Made by a program: the position numbers and the translations under genes. From assembly GCA_963978905.1 (NCBI GenBank), contig OZ022259.1:5270001-5334000 (forward strand): a DNA stretch of 64,000 nt. The letters run 5' to 3'. The notes under the pieces are model-generated. The model saw only the letters and a program-made list of their open reading frames with translations. It searched no databases and was not told the origin of the DNA. Of this stretch, positions 11,346 through 24,300 are shown one piece after another. This DNA is from Trichostrongylus colubriformis (Eukaryota; Nematoda; Chromadorea; Rhabditida; Trichostrongylidae). Position 1 is the stretch's first letter. Each line of letters starts with the position of its first letter.

Positions 11346-14300
11346 TTAGATATCTGATTTCTCTTTCCGACAATAGAGCTCCTTTAAGGTTTTCAGCTCT
11401 TCGATTAATGCCTTGTTCTGATTTTCTAATACGGCAACCCTGCTTTCCAGACACTTCACGTACTCCTGCAACACACCAGAAATAGGTATTATAGTTCAAA
11501 AACCATGCAAAAAAGGCAGAAAGTGCTGCAAAAAATCAAAAAGATAACGGTTCGATGGTTAGACCGAAATCATAAATTGCAGGGATTTGTTCAATAACGC
11601 ATTTGCCGCGAGGCGCTAGCACAATGGTTAGAGCACTGTGCATCGCGATCTCACCCTTAACGTCGTTGCTTTGCATCACTCGCATCACTCGCTTTGCATC
11701 ACTCGCTGTCATCATGATAAACGGTTCGCGTGCTTGACGCATCTGGCAGTCGCGATTTTATTTTATTCGTTAGGTCGATACGCAATCTCTACCCGAACTA
11801 CAAACGCTCTACAAAAGATTAACAAGGTATTGTGTATGAGATAAAGAATTCGGCAGACTGTGAAATATCAAAGTAGGGGTGTCAGCAGTAACTGTAGAGA
11901 AAGAACGAAAGAAAACGGTGAAGGTCTCGAGAAACAGTGAATTTCTGCTTCACTAGCCAGCGGTAGATTGCAGAAGAGGCTGAATAAGCCGGTCGAGAAT
12001 GATGTCCCGCCCTCACCGCCACCTCGCCCGACTGATGAACTGCAGAGCGGCATGCCGTGTTGTGGGATCGTAATGAGACCCCATGTCGCGCTCCTTAATG
12101 CAAGTTCCGCAACACATCACTTCTTGTGAAGTGGAAGGTTTGTCCTCAAAGAACATGTATTCCCAATTCCCACTTTCTCTTTACCCTTCTCGGTGCCTTT
12201 AATTACGAATTGGAGGGGAAGGAAAGCTGGGAAAAACTGAGACAAACTGCAAGAATTTCACTCTATTCTGTACCATAAACGTGGTTAGAATATGTTCGAA
12301 GCAACTCAAAGTACTATTTGGAAGAATAAGCGCAGAAGCCATGTAATTTCTCAAATGAAAAACATAGATAAGAAATGGGACAAAATCGAAATACACTAAC
12401 CTTCTTTTTGCGGCGACACTCTTTCGCGGCCTCACGATTTTTCAGCAATCGGACCTGCCTCTTTCTTGTCGACTCATCCTCACCTCCACCGCAACCACTC
12501 ACTGAACCACGTGAACCTGCAGCCATAGTAGGTGATGGTGAGCTGATGTACCCAGACAACAACGGAGAATGCCATTCTGAAAAAGCGCGGACGCTGTTAA
12601 AACCCATTTCTTTCATTTAACACATTTCAGTTTCGAATGTTGCATGCCAATGCACTTACCCATCCAGATACAATCAACTGAACATGTCGTGTATGTAAAC
12701 AAGTTCTTGCTACAACTACTAACCCGAGAATGAAGAAGTATCCATTCCACTAACAGGTTTGATCACATGTCCGTCATGATTCATTGGGAGCCCAGATGAA
12801 CCTGAAACTGGAACTTTAGTTCCCATGTAGTCAAAGTAACTTTATTGGAAGGTAATCATCAAATGCGAACTGCGACTATCCAGAAAAAATAAGCGCTTCA
12901 GAATCAGATCAGATCAAGACATCCTACCCTGAGATTACCGATATTTCCAATAATTATTTTCTCAGCGCTTTTTTTTTCTGAGAGAGCATCTTAGGATAAG
13001 TCGTTAGTCATAGTGTGTGTGTGTGTGTGTGTGACCCTTCAGTAATTAAGACACAGTTCATCGAAACGGAATTATTCCGCTCTTGAGCTACGCTCGAGCA
13101 GAGATTATAAAATTTGACGCGAAAAAAGAAATTGATAGAAAAATTTGAAGTCTGGAATTCTTTCGAAATCTTTCGGCAAAATGTAGTGATGAACCTTCAA
13201 GCTGTCAAAAGTTACACTAAAAGTCAAAAGTTAAAGTTTAGTTAAATCAAGCCGGCCATGATCAAGCTTGTGAGAGCTCTGCTTCGACACAATAATAAAA
13301 TTTAAAAGTTTCTATGAAAGTGAAAAAGCAAAGAACCCTCCCAAAATCAACGTAGGCCGTGATTCCATGCACGGCTAAAAAGGAGTTCACCGTGCTTACG
13401 TATTCTTTTCTACCACCATCGCACGCCCTCGAACAAACCACACAATTTGCGAACCTATTCAAAACAGAATCTCTTCGTCATCCATCTGGCCCCTTTTCGT
13501 CTATAAAACTACTGACCATTCGACGCTTGTCTTGCCACCGAGGCCATGGAGTGGGGTATATCAGAACACTGCAGCTGCTGACTTTCCTCGATACCTTCTT
13601 GAGGCTTCGTCCTGTTATTATGATAGACCTGACATAGAGGGAAGTTTCTGATGCGACATTGGCACCACACGAACCGCTCACTTCAAATGCAATAGTCCCA
13701 CCTTGATATTACTACATCCGCATATTACACCAATGGATTATCTGCTGCTATGCTAAGGTGAAATTGATTCAGTATAATTAGAGATCACTTTTCTACGGAG
13801 AGTGCAGACAGGCTCATCACAAGAATGGACTTTGCCTCATCGCGCTCGTTTAGATACATTACCTTTTGAATACTAAGCTCCCTCTGACATCTCGCAACAG
13901 CTCTTCGATAATCCTAATTGTTGTGCAATTTCGTAGCACATTACATGCCACTAGCCTACAACCACGTGAAACGCTTGGTTCAAAAAATTAACGTGTTACA
14001 ACGCCACAACAGCCACGCACCAGAGTGGAGATTGCTATGGGTGCGGTATACACTCATGGCAATTTCCATAATGGTACACGAACAGAATTTTCAAGGGAAA
14101 ATATCACATTTTGGAAAATTGCTTTGATGCCTGATAGGAGTCTTGACCTTTTTCACAAGTACGAGCTGTTCAAATCCATCTCCCTATCAATCTACTTCGA
14201 TTATGACGCAGGCCACCACACAAATTTCTGCATAAATTAGAAAAACGTTCAAAGCAAGTTTGACTACAGCTTGAGGAGAACCTGATGGATAAGAGTATCT

Positions 14301-17300
14301 ATATGCTGGATATGAAAACTTGACAAAGAAAGTACGCGAGGAACAAAAGACGAGCTGACCTACAAATTCCACGGGAGAGCGTCATGATAACCCCATCAGC
14401 AGCGAACATGATCACGTGCGCACATGCGCCGAAACCAGCCGATACGCCGTCACTTTTCACACTGCCACGGCTGCGATGACGACCTAGCGCTTCGTTGGGG
14501 TTCGCAAGCGAAACAATTTTAGGTTTATATGTAATTTATTGAAGCCGTGGCCAAGATGTTAATCAATTTTATTCGGCTAACGTTTCGGCCTTGTCGCCTT
14601 CGTCAGAGCCTGGAAACTCAAAGATAAATGCGATTTGTCCACCAAATCCATTTCAAACTTACAAAACAGTTTCTTCTAGACCAGAAGAGTTAACAGAGGA
14701 GTTGCAAAGCACAATCACAGTAGAACTAACCTGTAAACACAACCGGCTGTCGCTGAGACAGGCCGAGAAATGGGACAAGTTCACTTGTTATGGCAATGCA
14801 CTCATCTTTTCTGTTCATTTTGGGGTTTTTGGCGTTAATCCAAAATGCCTCCAGAGTTTTGCGAGCTGGAGTCTGGGGCTCGCGTGACAAAATCCCTACA
14901 GTTACCTCAAACTCAACATCCCCATGACATCGCAAGCGGTGAGCACCCAGGGGGGTCGCAGGCCTCGATTTCTTCAGGCCATCGAGGTGTTCCTTGACTC
15001 TAGTACACAGAGGCCGTCCAGTTTCTCCAATATACCCATCTCCACAGAGCTTGCAAGTTATCAGGTAGACCACACCTGACTCCTGGCAATCACCTTCTCG
15101 TCCGTTAGGACAGACCACACATTGAGAGGTAGCACATATGCGATCATAGCCTCGGTTCCGGACTAATTGTTGCCTGAGGGACGTTGGGGGAATTTCGACC
15201 AACTGGACTGCATCGTCAAGACCGCACCTGCGTAGAGCTCTCCTAACCGCCGAGCTGATGGCATCGGTTATGAAAGGCATGCAGAACTGTACTTTTTCGC
15301 CCTCGTCAAATTCAGGTCTCGAATGCCTTCTCATGAGTGGTCCAGGGAGAGACTGCTCTTTGGTAGTGATGGGGTAGGTTTGGTTGGTTTGGCAATTTTA
15401 GGTTATAATCAGCAAAAACAAAATTACGCGAAAACGAACGCGATATTTGGGCTATGCTCTTTCGTGCGGATCAATCTATAGGAGTTCAAAGAGGTGTCAA
15501 CGGGGAAATCCTTTAATTTGCGTGAGATACATTTGCTATTCACAAAATTAGTTCATTCTACCCTGTTCACAAAGCGTCAACCATCATGAAAAATGAAACT
15601 AGTCAATCAATGAAAACGTGATAATGTCAAACTATCCAGTGCTTAGTACTGCAGTATACATTGCCAATATTAGTTCACCACCGACACCTGCATCCCTAAA
15701 AACAGCCAGCCTTACACACTGGGATATGATGACAGCTCAAATAGAAGCAGCTTTTTTTATAAACATATACAGGGGGTGCCAAAAAAAAAAGTAATTTTGC
15801 CTACGGTTCACACCTCCCAATCATACAAAACATAGGGAAACGAAAGAAATGAAAGTATTGGGGCAAAATATTCCCGAAATGTTCCTCTAAAAGCAGGAAC
15901 AAGCTGAGACTCACCACTTTCATTTTCATAAAAATATAGAACCTTTAAGCGGCGCAGTCGGGCTTCGAAGCACCGACGGTATCAAGGTCTCCTTAAAACA
16001 GTGGAGCCGGGTTCCATGGTAGGTCTATTGTGGGAAGCTTCCTAAGGATTGGCCCTTCGGTTCATAGAAGTCACAGAGCCCCTGCTGCTTGGACAAGGCT
16101 ACTATGATACGAAGTATCATTTTCATGCCCAAATCCGCATCCGGAGGGGTTTCAGTGGTAAGTGCACGTTTTGGCTCTTAGAAACGAAGGGCCTGGGAAC
16201 CCGGAATAAACGGGATCCTAAAGAACACCACCCAGTATGAATCCCCTTAGTTACCCAGAGTGAACGGACCTCAGCAAGGTTGTGAACGAGGGCGACGAAA
16301 TTTCTGATTTTGCCCAGTTGAGGTGACACATCTTGTTCACTATTTCCTCGCTCCCGTTCCTGCTCGTGCAGAAGGCTGCCACGGAGTATAGTGATAGAGT
16401 GAGGTCTGCTCTTGAATCTGGGGATGTGAATACCTCAACAGAATTTGCTGTAGTTCGACTAAAGTGGGGTGAAAGTGGACGAGACAAAATTACTTTTTTT
16501 GGCACCCCCTGTATGATCGGATGAACAGTCAGGCATTACCGTTTCAGGGCGTTTATCTCCTTTGTATTAACTGGTAGTGCAAATTAGAGAGCAAGAAACA
16601 GAGCCCATAAACCGAGGTGACAGAACAATCAGAAGTTCAGCGTTTTGATCAATGCACTGTATTGGATGTGGCTTCTCAGATTTAGATTATTGGTTACTTG
16701 AACTGGGATACCTGAAAATTAAGCTCGTACAGAACTAGGACCGCTACATACCTGTGGCCTACTTTCACTCATAACTGTAAAGTAGCACTACATCTCACAA
16801 GCAGTGATTCACTTACGAACTTGACGGCCGAGCTTACAGAAAAGTGTTCCAACGCAATGTGACGATGACAAAGCTGTTTTTGGAAAGATACACTAGAATT
16901 TTTGAGAGTGAAAAAACCAATGATCTATGTGACCACCACCGATTCCCCTCTACACATGGTAACATAGCTATGGTTAGGGTTTCGTGGATAACAGTGGATG
17001 TATCACCAACCATGACATTGTATCTTACACCATTATATAATTATTGGAAAACGATTGAAAGCATTCATTATGATCAGGGTAGAAAGGTACTTTACAGCTT
17101 ATGCATAATAATACTCGTCACAAAGGCCTTTTAACAGATTCAAGCTCAACAGCCTCGGCGGCAAAAGTTCTGCTATAGAATTGCTTTTATATAAACTGTT
17201 GCATGTTTAGATCATATAAATGTAAAGGTTCCTGGGTCCATTAATGAACCAAAATTATTTGATAACCTTCGGTGATTATAAGAGCAGCTGGAAGCCACGA

Positions 17301-20300
17301 TCTAATACTCAAAAGTACCAGAAAAACAAACACTACGGATTAATTTAGGTTTACAATACTCACCTGCGCCAACCGTGAGAGCAGAATTCTGACTTGATGA
17401 AGCAGCAGCAGCGATTGCAGCAGCGAAATCTAGTCCTGGAGGCAATGTTCCAAGATCGCCATTGAGATGGAGTGGATGAGGAAGACTGCTGCCTTGTAAT
17501 AGACCGCCAGTCAAGGGGGATGCGTAAGAACTTGGACCACTTGTTACGCTGGATCGCCCAGTTGATGGAGGAATATTTACCTATTGAAGTATTTTTTTCT
17601 CAAAAATGGTAGTATCACTTGAGAACAAAACGAATTACGAACCTGGAGTGGTGAAGCATCCACAGATGACGGAGGCGTCTCATCCGGCTCTTTTTTCAAA
17701 ACTTTATCAGCAGTCTCCAAATCCTTTAGAATCATCCTGCAATAAATTACCATGGCGACAGAGCAACTGCCTTCAACTGGAACTGAAAATTCTCAAATAA
17801 TTACATAATTTTAGTGATATAATGCTTAAAAAACACATTAAGCATTCCAACCTATTCTCATAGTTGGCCACCGAAACCCTTCCTTTGGATTGCGCAAACG
17901 CTGATAGAAGAAAGCACTCAAAAACTTGTAGTTGAAATTGAAAAAAATTAAAATTAAAGTAATAAAATTATAATAACAGATCAGATTAAAGATCAATCGT
18001 GCAGACAAAGTAAACTGCAGAACTGAAAAAGTACATTACTGAATCAAGGATAGTATCACAGAAATGGAACAAATTCCTTAACAACTGAACTGCTGTGAAA
18101 TATTTAGAAAGTAGAATACTACAAGTAATGCAATAATAGGAGAAAAATAAGAGAAAATAGAGCAACTGTACTGGAAGTGAAAGAGATTACGCTGAGAAGG
18201 ATCCTAAAGTCTCTGTCCATAGCACGGCTATCCCCTAGCGTCACACATGTCAGTGAGATAACAGCAGATGAATCAGCGATGCACTGGATAATCTCACCAC
18301 ATAACATGGGCAAAAATTCTTTTCGAGTTTAAAAGCAATTGATCAATCATATCACCTCTGAATTTCCATACAGAAGTGCTTGGACTGAAGCCTGACAAAA
18401 ATAACTCATCTTTTCACACTGAAATGAACCCGGAATTTTCCTTGCTTAAGCCGCGGTCAGACTTTGCGATTCTGTGATTTTGCCTTTCTTGCAAGATTTC
18501 TTTTTCATCATAAACGTGCTTATCATTATTTGTATTTTGTCGCACTTGTTGCCCATTGTAATTGATTTACTATCACTATGCGTCCTACCAATTGTTGCTG
18601 TTTGTTTCGTTTTTGTAACCCATATTTATTACGTTTACAGAATCGATGCCTACCTATTCGATGTGGTTTGTAGCTGAGGTACTTCCTACACTTCACAGCA
18701 TGTGCCGATATATCGTCTTCTAACCAGGTTTGTTCCAGTTGATTCATTTCGGTTGTTTCTAATCTTCGGAAGAGGATTGTTTCACTTGCTTCATTTGTTT
18801 GGTAGTTTTTTCTTGCAACAATTTCATTTTATTTGTTGCTTCGTTAGTTACAATTCGTTACTCTTCATGCTAGATGATTGCTTGGTTCGTATATTATCTT
18901 TGCCCCTTTCCAGCTTTCCTTTTCGATGTGATTTGGCCTTGCAGTCGACAACGACAGTAGCACAAAAATCATTCAGAAAGATACCAGTATTGATTACTGA
19001 ATGAAAAGCACAAGAATAAGACATACATCAAGCAATCACCTAGCATAAAGAGTAACGAATTGTAACTAACGAAGCAACAAATAAAATGAAATTATTACGA
19101 AAATAAACAATCAAACAAATGAAGCAAGTGAAACAAACCTATCCGAAGAACAGAAACAAACAAAATGAAACAACCGAAACAAGCCTGGTTAGGAGACGAT
19201 ATCGGCACATACGATGGAGTGTGACAATATCTCAACGACAAACCAAATCACATCGAACAAGAAAACATAGACTCTGAAAAAGTATACAAATATGGGTTAC
19301 AAAAAAGAAATAAATATTAACAGCAATTGATGAAGCGCACAGTGATTGCAAATCTATAACAATGGGCAACATGTAGATATGTGCGACAAAACAGAAATTT
19401 GATGACTAGCACGTTTATGATAAAAAATACTACAGAAAATCCTGCAAGAAAGCCAGAGACAAAATCGCGAAATCGCAGTCCGACCGCGCCCTTGAGGTGA
19501 ATTATATCCGGCTGAAAGAAAAATTCCCAGAATTCCCCTCATCCGAAAAAAAAATTCATCAAAAGCGCTTGATCAATCGAATCACTAATCAAATTATAGA
19601 GCAAATTTAGCTCTGTTGGAAGCAGTGCTTCTCGAATCTCAAAGTTTCGGTCGATTAAGATGCTTCAATGAAAACAACAGATAACAATCTAAGTCCATTT
19701 CTAGGAGACTGAGTCCACGGCTACATACAGTGGTCCGAAGCAGAATTAGAAATCCACCAAAACAGGTGAAAAATGGTAGTCGCACAACCTCACGCAAAAG
19801 CGATAAGCGAACGCTTCCCAAGTATGGGCGGTCTTCCTTAGCCAAGTGACTACTATTTCTCTCAAAATCTGGATAGCTCCTTTAAGATTCGACCTCGACC
19901 GTTCAGAAATCGTGATGACGTGACGTTTTTCACGATTTCGAGTGATCCAAATGATCAAACTTCCATTAAAATTGTATAAGGATACTCACACAACGTTGGC
20001 AAAAGAGAGCAAATTGAATAAGAAATTGAAATGCATGTCAACGCATATTGAGCTTATTCAGATTTTTTGAAAAAAACATCAGCGGAATTTTGCCAAAACT
20101 TTCGTGACGACTTGGTAGCCTACACTAGATTTTCTCAGTTGTAACCCAACGTTTCTAAAAAGGGCAGGACTGACCAATCTTAAGCTCCTTATTACAGATA
20201 CTCCTCAATCAAGGTACCTCTTTAAGGCGAAAATGTTCGCATAACCCGCCAACCCTTGCTGAACATTTTGCAATTTTTTCACGCTGAAAGCCCTATCATG

Positions 20301-23300
20301 TGTCGGCATCTAATTAGCGCAATTTATCGAGTGAAAGCAGTGTACTTTCCAGTTATGCTCTGAAAGAGCAGCGACACACTACATTTACTCAGTTCCATAT
20401 TAACGAAAGAGCTCATAATGCTTAGCAGATGTTGAAGCTCATAACCATCAGAATGAGATGGAATCACTTTCTAAAATGCGGGTAGGATAATATAAGAAAA
20501 ATGTATATCCTGTGAAAACAGGCCACCCACCTTTCACTAGTATTAAAACTGCTCACAAGGAAACGAGGCTTAGCAAAATAAGTTGCTCCACTCATGAATT
20601 GATCATACAGAAGGAATATAGTGGAGCCTTGGTTTTCCCATACTCTTACTCGCCAAAGTATGTTCTGCATCTCAAGTCAGACTTGCAAAACGTACAATGG
20701 AACTGACATCTCCACACAAAGCTCCAAGACTAATTTTCATACGCGCGGTGCGATAGAGGAATGGATGTCAATCATTACGATCTGTGTTATGAGACGCTTA
20801 CGACCTACTATAAATTGAACCCATCACGTAAGACTTTACAATGACAATGTAAAATCCAGGGGAGAGACCACATTCACAAACCTACCATAGAAAAAGAAAC
20901 TTTCAGCGTGTTGAAATCTTCATTGACATTTTCTGCATGTTTCAAGAAAAGACTAATGCATGGCACGGGGTTAAAGCTGTTCTTGTTTTTCTCGTCATAT
21001 TGAACACCGTCCCCGAAACTTCATATTCGATATGAAAATGCAGTGTAATTCCTTTCGTATAACTGTCACTCAATACGTCTGAAACCGTACGGAGAAATAC
21101 CTTTTGACAAATCGCAAGTTTCTGATCATTGCCCTATATTTGATATGCAGGTCTGTGTACGATTTATCCATTACATCACCACAATCACCCTTCTTCACAC
21201 ACAACCCGGGACGTGCTTCAACATATCGTAGCCTAAAGTTCCCCTTCCTAAAGAGACACACAATATTCTCAGCAATGCACTTATCGGTTCTGCCCGTAAC
21301 AGAGGATCAACCGCTCGGCACTGATCAACGTTTTGGGAATGCTCCACGCATAGAGGGGTGAAATAAACCATCTCGTCGCCTGCTTTCAGCATTTTGCATG
21401 AAAGGGTAATTTCTTGCCACCAAATTACAACAGGATAATATGGAAAACTCCCCTAACCTATCTCGTAGTCTTTTGACAACTGCGATCCTTTAGTGAACCC
21501 ATTGTGATCTTTGAGTGAATCGAGATGAATCCCCGGAACATTCAATCTCACCCCATCTATACCAGCTTCGATGATGCATGTATTCAAAGCAAAAGCCTAT
21601 CAACTAGTCCCTCGACCAGATTGGATTATTCGCACGGATATTCTTCCTGAATCCGTCAGATACGCAATCTCTTAGATGACGGTTCCACTAAGTTGCTATG
21701 GTGACGGGCGAAAGGGAGGTGTGAATGACACTAACATCAGAATAATCCAACTCAATGTGAACGCATACACGCAGAATGATAAACGATAAAATAATAAGTA
21801 GAGCACTTCGCGACTTGCCGATGAAAAATAACAAAGTATAAGCGATAAGCGACTGCACGGAAGAAATAAAGTTTTAGAAAGTGTGTAGACCGCGAACTAT
21901 TTTAAATTAGAGGCAATGGGAAAAATATTTGCTGGTTAGAATTATCTTCCAACTTTCGGAATGAACCGTACCGATAACTTGGCCTCCTGTTGAGCTGCTC
22001 ACGACGTTTTCGTGCCTCATCTTCGCTCATGACCTCCTCACCAGAAAGAGCCTAAAACGCAACAGAAATGACGCAGCCTTATCTCGAATTTTATGAAGCT
22101 CTCACTTGCATTTTACATGAGTCTAAGAAAACATGTAAACAAGTCATGGAGTTAAGACACCTATAATTGGTCTAACCTATAATTTTCTTACTTCCTAAAA
22201 ACTTAAGTAAAGCATACAGCAAAGAAAACAACTCTAGACTAAACTAAAGTCGTGGGAGAGGTGGGGGGGAGCGCAGAATTTTCACCGACGTCGAAGTTTT
22301 TTCCCTTTATAGGCTTGGAAAGCAGATGAGACAGATGCTTCGCCATAAAGGAAAAGGATATGAGTTTTAGCCTTACCTAGGGAGAGAAGGAACTTTGACG
22401 TAGGAGAAAAGTTGCGTCCCCCCCTCCACGACTTTAATTGACTCCAATATTATTTAAAAAACGACCACAAACATCCTAGGTCATGTGAGGGAAGCTATAA
22501 ATTTACGATGCATCCAATAGTGTGCATAACTACTAGATGTCACCTCAAGTGAAGCTGTTGAATGTTTAAATATTGAGATAATGCTCACCTTAAACAGCAG
22601 CATAGCGATGGGAAGCGAGTAATAGTCAAAGGAAATGAAAATTGCAGAGGAGAGGTGTGAGAATGTGTGAGCGTGAAAAGGATCTTTTTTTGAAGTGAGC
22701 TGAGGGGATCGACGGCTCGCTTACGCGAAGAGGGGATTAACACTCAGCCGATACCAATCTCAAGAACCGATATCCCCGTTGAACATGCGCTGCACCTAAC
22801 CCATCGTTATCTGTGTAATCGATAGCACAACGAAAGTACTGTTATAATGGCAATGGTCGCAAAAGTGCAAGGCTCTTATTTTTCGTTAAAAAACATGAAA
22901 GTGGTGGGAAACGAGTAATAGTAGTACATCAATGATAAAGTTAAGAATAGCAGATGTAAAATTTGAGGCAAAGTTTGAACATTTGAAATGAAAAAGTGGG
23001 TTCACAATTGCGAAAAAAGACCACTTAATAACACCATTATACTCTACTGAGTGCGGTTGAGGCCGCCATCAGACTTCGCGATTTTGCGACTTGCGATTTT
23101 GCGGCATCGCACGTCGCAAGCGATACTGCGACCTTGAGATTATGCAATGGCATAATTTCTCGTGCGGAGGCGCGAAACTGCAAAATCGCGAAGTCTGACA
23201 GCGGAGGGAATTTTTGAGCACTTTTTCAACATGTAAGAATATTGCTGATTAAATGTAAGGGCATTTAAGAGAAAACCATAAACATGCTCATAATGAGATT

Positions 23301-23961
23301 TTGTACAGCTTTCAAACAAAAGAGTGAAAATAAGCACATGGACAGAATAGACTACTGTCGGAGCCACAAATCAATAGACAGGAACGACGTGCAAAGGGCA
23401 AATCAAAAACTTTCAAGCTACTAAAAATTTCAACACAAACCTCTAAGTATACACTTTTTCAATCGATAGAAACACATTACAAATCTAATTACGCAATTAC
23501 CCGCTCCCTTAATTCCAGAAAAGGCAGAAAAAACACTTCGCACAGCAGCCTACCAAAGTTGTACTGATTCCGCACGAGAATATAGGATTAACAAGAGAAG
23601 GAGAAAAAATAGTTGCAACCTCCTTCAACGGTCATCTACGAAAAAACCCTACCTCTACTGGCAAAGTAAAACCAGGAAGATAAAAAAACCCCAAGTACAA
23701 AAATATGAGAAACGCAAAGAATGGATTCAAAAGTACACAAATTGAAAGTGGATAGAAACTTGGTGTCATTTGACATGTCTCAGTTGAACAGGTAAACGGA
23801 ATTATATTACGAACTCAAACTTACGAAGCTAAAAATAAAACAGTACAATACTGCTGAGTTTCATTTCCACAAAAATGTAATAGAACAAGGCAGAAATTAC
23901 CACAAAACTGGTTTGAAATCTAGACACTAACCTGCCCACCATTCCCCTGTTGAATGGACAT
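11346..23961 (-). CDS. crh-1: CREB-family bZIP transcription factor, complete, 7 exons
   Basis: Nuclear factor that binds CRE (TGACGTCA) as a bZIP dimer and activates transcription after phosphorylation of its kinase-inducible domain. Exons: 23961-23932, 22051-21972, 17736-17643, 17580-17364, 12801-12724, 12576-12401 and 11465-11346. Phases join without error to 265 codons including stop. Residues 1-10 are MSIQQGNGGQ. Exon 2 ends in KRREQLNRRPSYR, the phospho-site motif, and continues in exon 3 with MILKDLETADKV. Exon 4 is a Ala/Ser/Gly/Pro-rich activation region. Exon 6 holds the basic region (RKRQVRLLKNREAAKECRRKKK) and exon 7 the zipper (LENQNKALIEELKTLKELY), ending KSDI. A 3' splice site sits 12 bases before the start ATG, consistent with trans-splicing. 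Introns of 4.6 and 4.2 kb hold transposon remains. Alternative first exons cannot be excluded. Confidence 0.94.
13013..13033. repeat. (GT)n microsatellite
   Basis: About ten uninterrupted GT units inside the large crh-1 intron. Confidence 0.9.
14530..15350 (-). mobile_element. Penelope-like retroelement 3' fragment with GIY-YIG endonuclease
   Basis: A 202-codon minus-strand frame (15334-14726) ends in a GIY-YIG nuclease fold. Visible features are the Cys cluster CATSQCVVC, the GIY-like GVVYLITC, the YIG-like GDGYIGET, the following conserved Arg/His in RVKEH, and the metal-binding Glu in TLEAFWI. Penelope-like elements carry this domain C-terminal to the reverse transcriptase; the reverse transcriptase is absent here, so the copy is truncated at its 5' side. 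After the stop, the tail at 14610-14535 contains 'gacgaaggcgacaaggccga' and a 'cttggccacggcttcaa' end. It lies in the crh-1 intron 12802-17363, antisense to the window but on the host gene's strand. A diverged tail copy is at 49640-49705. Confidence 0.85.
15770..16511. mobile_element. Non-autonomous DNA transposon, TIR CAGGGGGTGCC, TA target
   Basis: The ends are inverted copies about 30 bp long. The left reads CAGGGGGTGCCAAAA with an A run and then AGTAATTTTG; the right is its complement ending at 16511. TA flanks both sides, at 15768-15769 and 16512-16513. The ends and TA target fit the Tc1/mariner superfamily. The 742-bp interior encodes no recognisable transposase. It lies inside the same crh-1 intron as the Penelope fragment. 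Confidence 0.85.
17852..17900 (-). other. Candidate alternative crh-1 exon (49 nt)
   Basis: This segment is bounded by CTATCAG and by a GT donor at 17851-17850, and it is open as FAQSKGRVSVANYENR. It ends in phase 2, so it could join exon 3 exactly as the RRPSYR exon does. It would begin in phase 1, whereas exon 1 ends in phase 0, so it would need a different upstream exon. It may be chance. Confidence 0.25.
18440..19497. mobile_element. Large foldback element, about 1.06 kb, long inverted arms
   Basis: The left arm from about 18440 and the right arm ending about 19497 are inverted copies along most of their length. Paired blocks include GCCGCGGTCAGACTTTGCGA against the reverse of 19470-19490, and 'taacgaattgtaactaacga' near 19050 against the reverse of about 18845-18865. 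The centre is near 18950-19020. No transposase was seen. The end sequence is shared with the 150-bp palindrome at 23061-23209. It lies in the crh-1 intron 17737-21971. Confidence 0.85.
22246..22440. mobile_element. Hairpin MITE, about 190 bp
   Basis: Left 'aaagtcgtgggagaggtggg' and right 'ccccccctccacgacttta' are inverted. The pairing continues inward through imperfect arms (cgacgtcgaagtttt against aactttgacgtagg). It lies in the first crh-1 intron. Confidence 0.7.
23061..23209. mobile_element. Short palindromic element related to 18440-19497
   Basis: The ends CCGCCATCAGACTTCGCGAT and its complement (ATCGCGAAGTCTGACAGCGG) enclose repeated 'cgattttgcg' motifs. They match the termini of the 1-kb foldback in the next crh-1 intron, so both are probably moved by the same transposase. 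Confidence 0.75.
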
Positions 23962-24273
23962 CTCGAGTGGCAGCTGGAAACAAAAACCTGCTCCCGACTA
24001 CTGATGGTATGCGACGCAGCGCATAAAACAATACCTTAAAATTTGAGACTTGTCAACACTGCTTACATTCTCCAAAGGATTCCTTGCAAGAGAATTCGTT
24101 ATCTTGAAGACAAAACAATGCAACTCAACAGAAAAAGTAGATACAAACTTAGCCACAACTTAGCTATAGCGCGAATAATGAGTTGATTATAAGATAACAG
24201 TAACTGGCACATCAATATCAGACTAACTAGCTAAACTTTACTATTTAATGAATTGAAGTTAAACTGTAACCAG

Positions 24274-24281
24274 TGACGTCA
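24274..24281. promoter_or_regulatory. Perfect palindromic CRE upstream of crh-1
   Basis: TGACGTCA, embedded in CCAGTGACGTCACTGG, is the optimal CREB/ATF site. It lies 313 bp upstream of the crh-1 start codon, and a second perfect copy follows 20 bp away (27 bp start to start). Function is inferred from position and sequence only. Confidence 0.75.
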
Positions 24282-24300
24282 CTGGTGCGGTTACGAGAAA

